A DNA stretch of 64,000 nt from Bacteroidota bacterium (GCA_014860565.1 JACZJN010000057.1:1-64000), one strand, 5' to 3'. Positions 35,025 through 45,324 are shown, counted from the first letter of the stretch. The notes: generated by a model from the sequence alone, not told the origin. Translations and numbers: made by a program.

Positions 35025-35493
35025 GTCAATGAACGAGATTTTCGACTATCTCAACAGCCTCTTCCCGGAAGCTGCGCTTCAGTTCGATGAGGCCGTTCCC
35101 TGCGTGATCGTCCCTGCAGCCTTGATCAAGGAAGTCGCGCTGCAGGCGCGCGACGACCAGGAATTGCTGTTCGACACGCTTATGTGTCTGAGCGGTGTCG
35201 ATAACGCCGACGAAACGCTGGGCGCCGTGTATCATCTCGACTCGATGACGCATCGCCACAAGCTGACGCTGAAGGTGATCGTCCCCGCTACAGCGCCGCA
35301 TATACCTTCCGTCGATCGCGTCTGGCGCATCGCGGAATGGCACGAACGCGAAGCCTTCGACCTGATCGGTGTGATTTTCGATGGCAACAGTGACCTGCGC
35401 CGTATTCTCCTCCCTGAAGATTGGGAAGGGCACCCGCTTCGCAAGGACTATGAAGTCCCCGAATTTTATAACGGAATGAAAGTACCGTACTGA
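35017..35493 (+). CDS. nuoC: NADH-quinone oxidoreductase subunit C
   Basis: 158 residues from ATG 35017. The 30 kDa subunit signature appears as [20 protein letters not shown] followed by [18 protein letters not shown]. The frame extends far upstream across nuoB, but only this part is NuoC. A second ATG 12 bases downstream is possible. Overlaps nuoB by 8 bases. Confidence 0.96.
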   Translation: MPKSMNEIFDYLNSLFPEAALQFDEAVPCVIVPAALIKEVALQARDDQELLFDTLMCLSGVDNADETLGAVYHLDSMTHRHKLTLKVIVPATAPHIPSVDRVWRIAEWHEREAFDLIGVIFDGNSDLRRILLPEDWEGHPLRKDYEVPEFYNGMKVPY

Positions 35494-35509
35494 AAAGGAT
35501 CGCATCGGT

Positions 35510-36670
35510 ATGACAGAGAGCATGGAAGTCCTGAAGGCAGGCATCGCTTCGGGGCGCCTCAAAACAGACGAACTGGTCCTCAACATGGGACCGCAGCATC
35601 CTTCGACGCACGGTGTGCTGCGGCTCGAGCTGGTGCTTGACGGCGAAATCGTGGTGAAAGTCATCCCGCAGATGGGGTACCTGCACCGCTGTTTTGAAAA
35701 GCACGCCGAGAACATGACCTATCCGCAGGTCGTGCCCTACACCGACCGCATGGACTATCTCGCCGGGATGAACAACAATCACGGCTACGTTCTGGCGGTG
35801 GAGCGGTTGATGGGGATCGAACTGCCCGAGCGTGTGGAGTATATCCGCATCATCATGGCGGAGCTGCAGCGCATCGCTTCCCACCTTGTGGCCATCGGTA
35901 CGTTTGGAATGGACATCGGCGCCTTCACTCCGTTCCTCTATTGCTTCCGCGACCGCGAGTACATTCTCGATATCTTCGAGCGCACTTGCGGCGCGCGCCT
36001 TCTCTACAACTACATGTGGGTGGGCGGACTCTCGCACGACATCTACGACGGGTTCCTCCGCGACGTTGCCGATTTCATCAAGAAATTCCGGCCCACCGTG
36101 GTCGAGGTCAACAACCTCCTCAACTACAACAAGATCTTCATCGAACGCACCGCCAACGTGGGCGTGCTGCCGGCTGATGTTGCGGTGAGTTACGGATGTT
36201 CGGGTCCCATGCTCCGCGGATCCGGCGTCGATTGGGATCTGCGCCGCGACGATCCGTATTCCATCTACGACCGCTTTGACTGGAAGGTGATCACGGGCGA
36301 CGGTTCGGCCGGCACGCTCGGTGACTGCTGGGACCGCCACATGGTACGCGTCTGGGAGATGGAAGAAAGCTGCAAGATCATCGAACAGGCGCTCGAGTCC
36401 TTCCCGGCCGAAGGTGACATCGCCTCCGCCATTCCGAAGCGCATTCGTCCGGCCAAGGGCGAAATCTACACGCGTGTTGAAAACCCCCGCGGCGAACTGG
36501 GCTACTACCTGATCGCCGATGGTTCCGCCAATCCCTTCCGTCTGAAGGTTCGCGGGCCGAGCTTCGTGAATCTCAGCGTGATCGACGAAATTTCCCGCGG
36601 CCATCTGATCGCGGATCTGGTTGCCATCCTCGGCAGCATCGATATTGTTCTCGGCGAAGTGGATCGCTAA
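35510..36670 (+). CDS. nuoD: NADH-quinone oxidoreductase subunit D
   Basis: 386 residues, the standard 49 kDa subunit. The quinone-site loop [28 protein letters not shown], and [16 protein letters not shown] with a C-terminal IVLGEVDR are all visible. It forms the quinone pocket with NuoB. ATG 35510 follows AAAGGAT. Confidence 0.98.
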   Translation: MTESMEVLKAGIASGRLKTDELVLNMGPQHPSTHGVLRLELVLDGEIVVKVIPQMGYLHRCFEKHAENMTYPQVVPYTDRMDYLAGMNNNHGYVLAVERLMGIELPERVEYIRIIMAELQRIASHLVAIGTFGMDIGAFTPFLYCFRDREYILDIFERTCGARLLYNYMWVGGLSHDIYDGFLRDVADFIKKFRPTVVEVNNLLNYNKIFIERTANVGVLPADVAVSYGCSGPMLRGSGVDWDLRRDDPYSIYDRFDWKVITGDGSAGTLGDCWDRHMVRVWEMEESCKIIEQALESFPAEGDIASAIPKRIRPAKGEIYTRVENPRGELGYYLIADGSANPFRLKVRGPSFVNLSVIDEISRGHLIADLVAILGSIDIVLGEVDR

Positions 36671-36694
36671 TTCAGCCAATACTGACGCAATACT

Positions 36695-37804
36695 ATGGAA
36701 TCATTGCTCCAATCTCTTCTCGGTGACAACCTTCTGACAGTCGTGCTTTACTGCGCGCTGCCGCTGGTGTTTCTCCTGCTCTACGCGTTGCTTGCCATCC
36801 TTGGTGAGGTGAAAATCTCGGCGTGGATGCAGGATCGTCTCGGCCCGATGCGTACCGGTCCATGGGGTATCATTCAGCCCATCGCCGACGTGTTCAAGCT
36901 GCTGCAGAAAGAGGATATCACGCCCGCGAAAGCCGACAAATTCCTCTTCAACCTGGCGCCGTTTCTCTCGTTCATGAGTGCATACGCCGCCTTTGCTGTC
37001 ATTCCGTTCAGCAGCCAGTACGTCGGCGCCGACCTCAACCTGGGCCTGTTCTATCTGCTCGCCATCAGTTCGCTCAACGTCGCGGCCATCATCATGGCGG
37101 GGTGGGCGTCGAACAACAAGTACAGCCTCTACGGTTCGATGCGCGCGGTGGCGCAGATCGTCAGTTACGAAGTGCCTGCCGCGATGGTGCTTGTCATCAT
37201 CGTGATGTTCGTCGGCAGTCTCAATCTGCAGGACATCACCACCGCACAATCGGGACCCTTCTGGAACTGGATGGTATTCGGCGGGCCGAAGCAGGACGTC
37301 GTGCTGGCCAGCGGCGAGGTGCTGAGCGCTTCGTGGGTCAATCTGATCTTCCTGCCGTTTTTCCTCGCTTCTTTCCTGATGTATTACATCGCGGGGTTGG
37401 CCGAGACAAACCGCACGCCGTTCGACATTCCCGAAGCGGAATCCGAGCTTGTCTCCGGCTACCACACCGAGTACAGCGGCATGAAGTTCGCTATGTTCTT
37501 CATGTCGGAATACGCCAACATGTTCCTCGTCTCGGCCGTCGTCGCCGTTCTCTTCTTCGGCGGATGGAACAGCCCGTTCGGCGTGTATCTCGGCGATGCT
37601 TTCGATGCGCCCTGGCTGGTTGCCGTCGAACAGTTCGGCTGGCTGGCGTTCAAGGGTCTTTTCTTCGTCTTCGTCATGATCTGGGTACGGTGGACGCTGC
37701 CGCGTCTGCGCGTCGACCAGCTCATGTACATGTCCTGGAAAGTGCTGATTCCGTTCTCTTTCGGCATCGCACTCGTAGTCGGTTTCCTCGTGGTTATTCT
37801 CTAG
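36695..37804 (+). CDS. nuoH: NADH-quinone oxidoreductase subunit H
   Basis: 369 residues, about eight membrane helices. The quinone-channel motifs QDRLGPMRTGPWGIIQPIAD and AETNRTPFDIPEAESELVSG are intact, including the acidic residues thought to couple quinone reduction to proton movement. ATG 36695. Confidence 0.98.
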   Translation: MESLLQSLLGDNLLTVVLYCALPLVFLLLYALLAILGEVKISAWMQDRLGPMRTGPWGIIQPIADVFKLLQKEDITPAKADKFLFNLAPFLSFMSAYAAFAVIPFSSQYVGADLNLGLFYLLAISSLNVAAIIMAGWASNNKYSLYGSMRAVAQIVSYEVPAAMVLVIIVMFVGSLNLQDITTAQSGPFWNWMVFGGPKQDVVLASGEVLSASWVNLIFLPFFLASFLMYYIAGLAETNRTPFDIPEAESELVSGYHTEYSGMKFAMFFMSEYANMFLVSAVVAVLFFGGWNSPFGVYLGDAFDAPWLVAVEQFGWLAFKGLFFVFVMIWVRWTLPRLRVDQLMYMSWKVLIPFSFGIALVVGFLVVIL

Positions 37805-37835
37805 AACCCATCCGATTGGATAAGCAAACGACGTT

Positions 37836-38531
37836 ATGAGCGGATACTTCAAAGACATATATGCCGGCATCTCCACCGCACTGGTCGGGATGAGGATCAC
37901 CTGGAATCACCTTTTCGTCAAGAATGTGACCATCCAGTATCCGGACGAAAAGCACGACATCCCCGAGCGCGTGCGGAACCGTCTTTACGTGAACATGGAT
38001 GACTGCATCGGCTGCGACCAATGCGCGAAGGCGTGTCCGGTCAACTGCATCACCATTGAAACGGCAAAGGCGCTGCCCGACGAGGAGTTGGGCGAAACCT
38101 CGACCGGAAACCGCAAGCGCCTGTGGGTGACGCAGTTCGACATCGACATCGCCAAGTGCTGCTTCTGCGGCCTTTGTGTTCCACCGTGTCCCACCGTTTG
38201 CATCTTCATGACGCCGGTGTTCGAATTCTCGGAATACAACCGCGAAGATCTGATCTATCGCTTCTCGACGCTGACCGCCGAGGAAGGCGCGGTCAAAACC
38301 GCGAATGCCGAGCGCGCCAAGCAGGAAGCGGAGGCGAAGAAAGCCGCGGAAATGGAAGCCAAGAAAAAAGCCGCCGCGGAAAAAGCGGCGGCGGAGAAGG
38401 CTGCCGCAGAAAAAGCTGCCGCCGAAAAACCGGCGGATGAACCATCGACCGCTCCTGACCAGAGTGACGCCCCGGCAACGGGCACTGCCCCGACGCAGAG
38501 CGAAACTCCGACCCCGGACAATAACGGATAA
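37836..38531 (+). CDS. nuoI: NADH-quinone oxidoreductase subunit I with an Ala/Lys/Glu-rich tail
   Basis: 231 residues. The two [4Fe-4S] motifs CIGCDQCAKACPVNC and CCFCGLCVPPCPTVC lie in the first 125 residues, as in normal NuoI, which ends near residue 160. Here about 70 further residues follow (38314-38531): a charged Ala/Lys/Glu coiled-coil-like stretch built on repeats of AEKAA, then a Pro/Ser/Thr/Asp tail. The extension's role is unknown. ATG 37836. Confidence 0.95.
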   Translation: MSGYFKDIYAGISTALVGMRITWNHLFVKNVTIQYPDEKHDIPERVRNRLYVNMDDCIGCDQCAKACPVNCITIETAKALPDEELGETSTGNRKRLWVTQFDIDIAKCCFCGLCVPPCPTVCIFMTPVFEFSEYNREDLIYRFSTLTAEEGAVKTANAERAKQEAEAKKAAEMEAKKKAAAEKAAAEKAAAEKAAAEKPADEPSTAPDQSDAPATGTAPTQSETPTPDNNG

Positions 38532-38594
38532 CAGGCGATTCCGCCGCGGCGCAGCGCGCGACCGCGGCATAACGCAACCAATACGCTTGAGCCA

Positions 38595-39101
38595 ATGGAA
38601 CTGACAATTCTTTTCTACGTTTTTGCAGCGCTGACGCTTCTGCCGGCCTTTGTGGTCGTCTTCTCGCGCAGCCTCATCTACGCGGCGTTCTCGCTGCTGT
38701 TCACCTTTCTGGGTGTCGCAGGACTGTACGTGCTGCTTTCCGCCGACTTCATTGCCGTGGCACAGATCATGGTATACATCGGCGGAATCATGATCCTCCT
38801 CGTATTTGGTGTGATGCTCACGAAGCAGGCCACGGACGTGGAGGTGAGCACGGGAATCATGAAAACACTGCCCTCGCTGATTATCGTCGGCTTCGCCCTG
38901 GGGACACTGGTCATGGTAGTCACCGGCGCGCAGTGGCCGCAGGAAGTCTTGCAGCCGGAAGTCCAGGGCACGGCACTTGAAATCGGCGAACTGCTGATGA
39001 CGACCTTCGTGTTGCCGTTCGAGGTCGCGGGCATCCTGCTGCTGGTCGCCGTCATGGGCGCCGCCATGATCGCCCGTAAGCCGAATGAGGTGCAGTCATG
39101 A
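38595..39101 (+). CDS. nuoJ: NADH-quinone oxidoreductase subunit J
   Basis: 168 residues, five membrane helices; AVAQIMVYIGGIMILLVFGV is the conserved NuoJ helix. The stop overlaps the nuoK start by 4 bases (ATGA). Confidence 0.96.
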   Translation: MELTILFYVFAALTLLPAFVVVFSRSLIYAAFSLLFTFLGVAGLYVLLSADFIAVAQIMVYIGGIMILLVFGVMLTKQATDVEVSTGIMKTLPSLIIVGFALGTLVMVVTGAQWPQEVLQPEVQGTALEIGELLMTTFVLPFEVAGILLLVAVMGAAMIARKPNEVQS

Positions 39102-39409
39102 TGGAAATCGGACTTTCCCACTATCTCGTCGTGAGCGCAGTACTGTTCTGCCTCGGCATTCTCGCCCTCGCCACACGGCGCAACGCCGTGCTGATGCTGA
39201 TGGGCATCGAATTCATCCTCAACTCCGCCAATATTAATCTGATTGCATTCTCGCATTACCAGGGCCTGAATCTCGAGGGGCATGTCTTCGCGCTGTTTGT
39301 GATCATCTTGGCAGCGGCTGAAGCGGCTGTCGCCCTGGCGATCGTTCTCCATGTCTATCGCATGAACAACACCGTGGATGCGGACAGGATCTCACGTCTC
39401 AAGGAATGA
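39098..39409 (+). CDS. nuoK: NADH-quinone oxidoreductase subunit K
   Basis: 103 residues with three membrane helices and the two conserved glutamates in MGIEFILNSANINLIAF and AAAEAAVALAIVLHVYR. Both ends overlap neighbours by 4 bases, so nuoJ, nuoK and the OmpA gene are translationally chained. Confidence 0.97.
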   Translation: MMEIGLSHYLVVSAVLFCLGILALATRRNAVLMLMGIEFILNSANINLIAFSHYQGLNLEGHVFALFVIILAAAEAAVALAIVLHVYRMNNTVDADRISRLKE

Positions 39410-41403
39410 TGATTCTGCGTCCATATCGTGCCCGTTTGCACCGGCTTTCCGCCGGCTTCATAGCATGCATGCTGATGCTGGCGTGTGGGATGCCTGCGCA
39501 TGCGCAGAAAATCACCTACACCTGGGATCCTGAGCATATGCTCATCATCGGGGCAGGGGGCGGCGCCACAAAGTACTTCGGCGAGTTTACCGATCAGTAC
39601 TATGGCGCCATGCTCTACGGTTTTGCGCGGTACAACATCCTCTCCGAACTTGGCATACAGATCGACGGCGGCCTTGGCAATTACGTGTACAACCGCCGTT
39701 TGCGCGATGAATTCAAGGACGTGTATACCAGGCAGTTTTACCGCGATCCGCGGCTCGTGGGACAGCTGGAATTCCCCACAACCGGCGATTTCAGTGAAAT
39801 CGCAAACGACCCACGGATGCGCAATACCGTTTTCGAGAAAGACAAGCTGTGGTTCAGCGAATTACGCTTTGTCATAAACCTTTTCCCGAAGCGCTGGGTG
39901 AACCCGTATCTCACCGCGGGCGCGGGCATTCTCCGCTATGAGAACGCCAATGCGGAACGCAAGCTCGCAGACGGCAGACCGCTGCTCAACGTGACCTTCG
40001 GAGACGAACCGTTTTTTGTCGACACCCCGACAGGCGTTGTGGAGAGCAATTCCACGCTGTCGGCCGACGCCAATACGCTCACGATCATCCCCGTCGGATT
40101 CGGATTCGATATCCTGCTCACCGAAGACATCGCCATTAATGCGGACATCAGCTACCGTTTCCTGATCGGCGACGGCAATGACATGATGGACGGACTCGGG
40201 AAAGTGGTGCAGGAGAATTTCAATCTGGCAGGACGTGTCGATCGGACGAAGTCGACTGAGAACGCCGATTCCTGGGGCAGCTTTTCTCTTGGTGTGCAGT
40301 TCTATCTTTTCGGCCACAGCGACCGCGACGGCGACGGACTGACCGACACGTACGAAGAAAGCATCGGCACCGATCCGCTTAATCCGGATACTGACGGTGA
40401 CGGACTGAGCGATAGTGACGAATTGAACATTTACCATACAGATCCCCTGAAGACCGACAGCGATGACGATCGTTTGACCGATATGGAAGAAGTCGCCAAG
40501 AAAACAGATCCTTCCAAACCGGACACGGATGGCGACGGACTGACGGAAGGCGAGGAATTCGCCCACGGGACCGACCCGTTCGATCCCGATACCGACAAGG
40601 ACGGTCTGACCGACGGCGAGGAAGTGCACACATGGCACTCCGATCCGCTCCGTAACGATTCCGATTCCGATGGCCTCAGTGATATTGCCGAGGTGCGTGT
40701 ACACCACAGCGATCCCCGCAGCCAGGACACCGACGGCGATGGTCTTGATGACCGCCTTGAAATCGAGCTGGGTACGGATCCCACCGTTGCCGACAGTGAC
40801 GGAGACGGACTCACTGACGGCGATGAAGTGAATCGCTATAAAACCGATCCGCTGAAATCTGACAGTGACGGCGATGGGAGTGCGGACGGTATGGAGATCA
40901 GTGCCGGCTCCGACCCCGCCTCGCGGGACAGCGATCACGACGGTATCGTTGACGGGCAGGATGGATGTCCGAACGAACCCGAAACCGTCAACAACTATCG
41001 TGACGACGACGGTTGTCCCGACAGTCTGCCGCTGACCACGGAGGCGCTTCGGCCAGGTCAGAGCCTGGCGCTCGAGGGCGTAAATTTCGAGGAAGGTTCC
41101 GCTGAATTGACGAGTGAAGCACGCACGGCCTTGCTGGCCGCGGTGCAGACGCTCAAGGATAATCCTGGCGTCGTCGTGGAAATCGGCGGGCATACCGACA
41201 GCCGTGGTGACGATGCCGCGAATCGAGAACTTTCGCGTCGCCGTGCCGAGTCGGTTCTTCTCTTCCTTACAGAAGCGGGGATTCCGGACACGCAGCTGCA
41301 GGCGCGTGGATATGGCGAGGAACTGCCCCGCGCCACGAACAATACCGAAGCCGGGCGCGCACGAAACCGCCGCATCGAATTCAAGGTGCTTTCGACGAAC
41401 TGA
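39406..41403 (+). CDS. OmpA-family outer membrane protein with ten TSP3-like calcium repeats
   Basis: 665 residues. A signal peptide (about 1-35, ending AHAQ) is followed by an OmpA-like beta-barrel or beta-rich domain (about 36-300), ten thrombospondin type 3-like units with cores such as DTDGDGLTDGEE (about 305-520), and a C-terminal OmpA domain with IGGHTDSRGDDAANRELSRR and the peptidoglycan-binding NTEAGRARNRRIEF (about 550-665). It should link the outer membrane to peptidoglycan. It is placed between nuoK and nuoL, overlapping nuoK by 4 bases. ATG 39406. Confidence 0.93.
   Translation: MMILRPYRARLHRLSAGFIACMLMLACGMPAHAQKITYTWDPEHMLIIGAGGGATKYFGEFTDQYYGAMLYGFARYNILSELGIQIDGGLGNYVYNRRLRDEFKDVYTRQFYRDPRLVGQLEFPTTGDFSEIANDPRMRNTVFEKDKLWFSELRFVINLFPKRWVNPYLTAGAGILRYENANAERKLADGRPLLNVTFGDEPFFVDTPTGVVESNSTLSADANTLTIIPVGFGFDILLTEDIAINADISYRFLIGDGNDMMDGLGKVVQENFNLAGRVDRTKSTENADSWGSFSLGVQFYLFGHSDRDGDGLTDTYEESIGTDPLNPDTDGDGLSDSDELNIYHTDPLKTDSDDDRLTDMEEVAKKTDPSKPDTDGDGLTEGEEFAHGTDPFDPDTDKDGLTDGEEVHTWHSDPLRNDSDSDGLSDIAEVRVHHSDPRSQDTDGDGLDDRLEIELGTDPTVADSDGDGLTDGDEVNRYKTDPLKSDSDGDGSADGMEISAGSDPASRDSDHDGIVDGQDGCPNEPETVNNYRDDDGCPDSLPLTTEALRPGQSLALEGVNFEEGSAELTSEARTALLAAVQTLKDNPGVVVEIGGHTDSRGDDAANRELSRRRAESVLLFLTEAGIPDTQLQARGYGEELPRATNNTEAGRARNRRIEFKVLSTN
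40321..40960 (+). repeat. Tandem coding repeat of TSP3-like calcium units
   Basis: Ten reiterations of a unit of about 57-66 bases, each coding D-x-D-x-D-G-L-x-D plus a short linker with a T/S-D-P motif. It sits inside the OmpA-family gene. The units differ at many positions, so this is an old protein repeat, not a recent DNA expansion. Confidence 0.9.
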
Positions 41404-41445
41404 TTTTTAGCAACAGGCGAACACAACACGAGTGCGAATACAGCC

Positions 41446-43698
41446 ATGACAGCTGACACACTGCTTACCCTGGTCCTGATAATTCTTTTCATACCCCTGT
41501 TCTCGTTTGCGCTACTTTTAGCGTTCGGGAAACGGCTGCCGCGGAACGGCGATACCATTGCCACCGGGCTGATGTTTCTGAATCTCGGACTTGCCCTCGC
41601 CGTACTCTACGGCGTGTATGCGCTTCCTGAGACGCCGGCGATTCACGGGTTTTCCCTGACACCGATTCAGATGAATTTCCAGTGGGTGGATTTCCATACC
41701 ACGATCACAGTATTCGGCAATACGATACCATTGCAGATCGAACTCGGTATCCTAATTGACCGTCTGGTCGCGATCATGCTCGTGGTAGTGACGCTGATCA
41801 CCGCGGTGGTGCATCTGTTCTCCATCGGCTACATGCACGGAGATCCTAAATATCACCGGTTTTTCGCATATCTCGGCGTGTTTGCCTTTTCCATGCTCGG
41901 TATCGTCATCACGAACAATTTGCTGCTGATGTACGCCGCCTGGGAGCTTGTCGGACTCAGTTCGTATTTGTTAATCGGATTCTGGTATGAAAAACCGCGT
42001 CCGGGGTATGCTGCAACGAAAGCGTTCCTGATGAATCGTGTTGGCGACATTGGGATGTGGACCGGCATCATGATCCTGTTCACCAGCTATGGCACCTTCC
42101 GCTTCGACGAGATCTTCGCGCATATTGCAGCGGGTCATCTGCCTTTCGGGTCGGAAGCCTGGCTCACCGCCGCTGGGATTCTCATTTTCATGGGCGCTAT
42201 TGGCAAGAGCGCGCAGTTTCCACTGCATACCTGGCTTCCTGATGCCATGGAGGGTCCGACTCCGGTCAGCGCCCTTATCCATGCCGCGACCATGGTTGCC
42301 GCCGGCGTCTATCTCGTGGCGCGCACCTTCCCGATGATGTCGGGCGGTGCGCTCATCGTGATCGCCAGCATCGGCACCATAACCGCCTTCGTCGCGGCGA
42401 CGATTGCCATTGTGCAGAACGACATCAAGAAAGTACTCGCGTACTCAACCGTCAGTCAGCTTGGGTACATGATCCTTGCACTCGGCGTCGGTGCGTTCAC
42501 TGCTGGTTTCTTCCATCTTGTCACGCACGCCATGTTCAAGGCTTGTTTGTTCCTGGGTTCGGGCTCGGTGATTCACGGCATGCATCATGGATTGCACAAG
42601 ATTCACGATCACGATACCGATGCACAGGATATACGGAACATGGGCGGGCTGGCCAAGAAAATGCCGGTGACCTTCGCGACATTCCTGATTGCGACGCTTG
42701 CGATATCCGGTGTCCCGCTCTTTTCGGGTTTTCTCAGCAAGGATGAGATTCTTGCCGGCGCCTGGGCCTTTGGCGGTCTCCGCGGCGAGCTTGCGGTCAT
42801 CGTTCCCTGGGTCGGTTTCTTCGTCGCAGCCCTCACGGCGTTCTACATGTTCCGCGTTGTCATTCTCACCTTCCTGGGAGAGTCCAAGCGTCCCGACATC
42901 TACGAGCATGTGCACGAGTCGCCCATGACAATGAAAATTCCGATCATTGTCCTTGCGACCTTATCAATCTTTATTTTCTTCTCCTTTAATCCGTTTTCCG
43001 GTCCCAGCGGCTGGTTCGTGAAATCACTTCCGGCGCCCGCGACTGTGACCGGGGGGAACTGGTATCAGTTCGCCCACGGTGAAGCCACCCACGGAGAGGT
43101 GACGCAAGGTGAAGCCTCCCACGGCGCGGCGACGGACGTCGCTGTCGAAGGGGAGGAGAGCGTGCATGGCGAGTCCATGACGGATGAAGGAGTCGCCGTT
43201 GTCGCGAATCCTTCGCAGGAGGCCTTCGAGCACGCCGTGCATGAATCGCATATTCCTGCGATGATCACCTCGCTTATCCTCGCGCTGAGCGGCATCGGAC
43301 TGGCGTTTTTGGTGTATCGTCGACGGATGATCGATCCGGACCGCGTTGCGGCGAGAGTCGCTCCTTTGCACCGCTTCCTACTCAACAAATGGTATTTCGA
43401 TGAAATCTATGAGGACTGGGTGGTGGTGCCTGGTGTCCATCTGATTTCACGGATGATGCGCTGGTTCGACACGTATGTGATCGACGGCGCCGTCAACGGT
43501 GTCGCATCGTTGACGACATGGCAATCCCGCCTCAGCGGCCTGTTCGATAAATGGGTTGTGGACGGTGCGGTAAACGGAGCCGCGTACGTCGTCGGCTTCT
43601 TCGGCATTTTACTCAGGAAGACACAGACGGGCAAGATCCAGGCTTACATCGCCTTTCTCCTGGCGGGCGTGGTCGTCCTGTTTTATGTTTTCCGTTGA
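41446..43698 (+). CDS. nuoL: NADH-quinone oxidoreductase subunit L with a His/Glu-rich insert
   Basis: 750 residues, longer than usual (about 610-650). The antiporter-like core shows WELVGLSSYLLIGFWYEKP, LPDAMEGPTPVSALIHAATM, IVQNDIKKVLAYSTVSQLGY and THAMFKACLFLGSGSVIHGM. Between the core and the last helices, about residues 538-605 form a soluble insert with repeated HGEA/HGE units and many acidic and His residues. The C-terminal lateral-helix region follows. ATG 41446. Confidence 0.96.
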   Translation: MTADTLLTLVLIILFIPLFSFALLLAFGKRLPRNGDTIATGLMFLNLGLALAVLYGVYALPETPAIHGFSLTPIQMNFQWVDFHTTITVFGNTIPLQIELGILIDRLVAIMLVVVTLITAVVHLFSIGYMHGDPKYHRFFAYLGVFAFSMLGIVITNNLLLMYAAWELVGLSSYLLIGFWYEKPRPGYAATKAFLMNRVGDIGMWTGIMILFTSYGTFRFDEIFAHIAAGHLPFGSEAWLTAAGILIFMGAIGKSAQFPLHTWLPDAMEGPTPVSALIHAATMVAAGVYLVARTFPMMSGGALIVIASIGTITAFVAATIAIVQNDIKKVLAYSTVSQLGYMILALGVGAFTAGFFHLVTHAMFKACLFLGSGSVIHGMHHGLHKIHDHDTDAQDIRNMGGLAKKMPVTFATFLIATLAISGVPLFSGFLSKDEILAGAWAFGGLRGELAVIVPWVGFFVAALTAFYMFRVVILTFLGESKRPDIYEHVHESPMTMKIPIIVLATLSIFIFFSFNPFSGPSGWFVKSLPAPATVTGGNWYQFAHGEATHGEVTQGEASHGAATDVAVEGEESVHGESMTDEGVAVVANPSQEAFEHAVHESHIPAMITSLILALSGIGLAFLVYRRRMIDPDRVAARVAPLHRFLLNKWYFDEIYEDWVVVPGVHLISRMMRWFDTYVIDGAVNGVASLTTWQSRLSGLFDKWVVDGAVNGAAYVVGFFGILLRKTQTGKIQAYIAFLLAGVVVLFYVFR

Positions 43699-43740
43699 TA
43701 CAGCGAACAAACGAAGTAACAGCATACATCCGGAGGATTG

Positions 43741-45324
43741 ATGCAATTCCCGATACTCACAGTGATCACCTTCCTGCCCGTGCTGGGCATGATCATCGTG
43801 CTCCTGCTGCCCAAAGACAAAACCCGTGTCCTGCAATCCACGGCCGCGATTGTGACGGGCCTGCAGGTACTCCTCGCCATTATTATATGGATGGCGTTTG
43901 ACCCCACGAAATTCGGCATCAACGAAGTCGCCTCGATGCAATTTGTCGAGCGTCTGCCGTGGATCGTGATCCCGAAAACGCCATGGTTCGGCGAGATACG
44001 CATCGAGTATTTCGTCGGCATCGATGGTCTTTCCATGCCCATGGTACTGCTCACGGCGCTGATCAGCTTCCTGGCAACATTCGCATCCTTCAGCGTCAAG
44101 AAATCGCTCAAGGGGTATTTCGCGATGTTCCTGCTGCTTGACGCAGGCATGATGGGCGTGTTCGTTTCACTCGACATGTTCCTTTTCTACGTGTTCTGGG
44201 AAGTGATGCTGCTGCCGATGTACTTCCTGATCGGCATCTGGGGCGGTCCCCGCCGTGAATACGCGGCGATCAAGTTCTTCCTCTACACGCTGGCGGGCTC
44301 GGTTCTGCTGTTGCTGGTCATGATCGGCCTTTATTTCAGCACGGTCGATCCGCAGACGGGCGTACACACGTTCAGCATGATCGCGATGATGGATCCTGCG
44401 AATCTTGCGCAGGGCAGTATCTTCTCGATCATCGGAAGCAGCGCCCGCATGCTGGCATTTATAGGGTTATTTATCGGCTTCGCGATCAAGGTGCCGATTT
44501 TCCCCTTCCACACATGGCTCCCTGACGCCCACGTCGAGGCACCGACGGCTATCTCCGTGATTCTGGCAGGCGTACTGCTGAAAATGGGAACCTACGGACT
44601 GCTGCGCATCAGCTTCCCGATCTTCCCGGAGATGACGCATTATTTCCAGATTCCGATGATGATTCTCGGATTTGTGAACATCGTTTACGGCGCGTTGTGC
44701 GCGATGGCGCAGACGGATTTCAAGAAGCTCATCGCCTATTCATCGATCTCGCATATGGGGTACGTCCTCCTCGGCATGGCGGCACTCAACGTGCAGGGAA
44801 TGACCGGCGCGGTGTTCCAGATGTTCAATCACGGTACGATCACTGCCATGCTCTTCCTTCTGGTGGGCGTCCTTTATGATCGTGCCCACACCCGCGGGCT
44901 CAATGAATTCGGCGGCGTCTACAACAAGATGCCGGTCTATTCTTTCCTGACCGTGATCGCGTTTTTCGCGGCGATCGGTCTGCCGTCGATGAGCGGCTTC
45001 ATCAGCGAGGCCTTTGTCTTCCTCGGTGCATTCCAGACGAACAAGCTCTGGACGATTCTCTCGACGCTTGGCATCGTGTTGGGAGCCGGCTATATGCTCT
45101 GGACGTTCCAGCGCGTATTCATGGGCACACTGCCCGAGAAATGGGATGACGTGCTTACGGACGTGAACGGGCGCGAGCTTTTCACCCTGATTCCCCTGGC
45201 CATCATCATCATTGCGCTGGGCATTTATCCCACGCCGGCCCTGAACTGGATGTCGACTTCACTCGGTCACCTCGTCGACTTTGTCAACGCCAACGCGGCG
45301 CCGGGAATGTTCGGCGCTTTCTAA
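43741..45324 (+). CDS. nuoM: NADH-quinone oxidoreductase subunit M
   Basis: 527 residues from ATG 43741, which has CGGAGG just upstream (a TTG three bases earlier is also in frame). The antiporter-like pattern FHTWLPDAHVEAPTAISVIL and AQTDFKKLIAYSSISHMGYV identifies NuoM, one of three proton channels of complex I. Confidence 0.97.
   Translation: MQFPILTVITFLPVLGMIIVLLLPKDKTRVLQSTAAIVTGLQVLLAIIIWMAFDPTKFGINEVASMQFVERLPWIVIPKTPWFGEIRIEYFVGIDGLSMPMVLLTALISFLATFASFSVKKSLKGYFAMFLLLDAGMMGVFVSLDMFLFYVFWEVMLLPMYFLIGIWGGPRREYAAIKFFLYTLAGSVLLLLVMIGLYFSTVDPQTGVHTFSMIAMMDPANLAQGSIFSIIGSSARMLAFIGLFIGFAIKVPIFPFHTWLPDAHVEAPTAISVILAGVLLKMGTYGLLRISFPIFPEMTHYFQIPMMILGFVNIVYGALCAMAQTDFKKLIAYSSISHMGYVLLGMAALNVQGMTGAVFQMFNHGTITAMLFLLVGVLYDRAHTRGLNEFGGVYNKMPVYSFLTVIAFFAAIGLPSMSGFISEAFVFLGAFQTNKLWTILSTLGIVLGAGYMLWTFQRVFMGTLPEKWDDVLTDVNGRELFTLIPLAIIIIALGIYPTPALNWMSTSLGHLVDFVNANAAPGMFGAF

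Noticed and set aside
40321-40960. DNA-level satellite or recent expansion
   Set aside because: Units differ at many bases and keep the calcium-ligand codons, so it is a conserved protein repeat.
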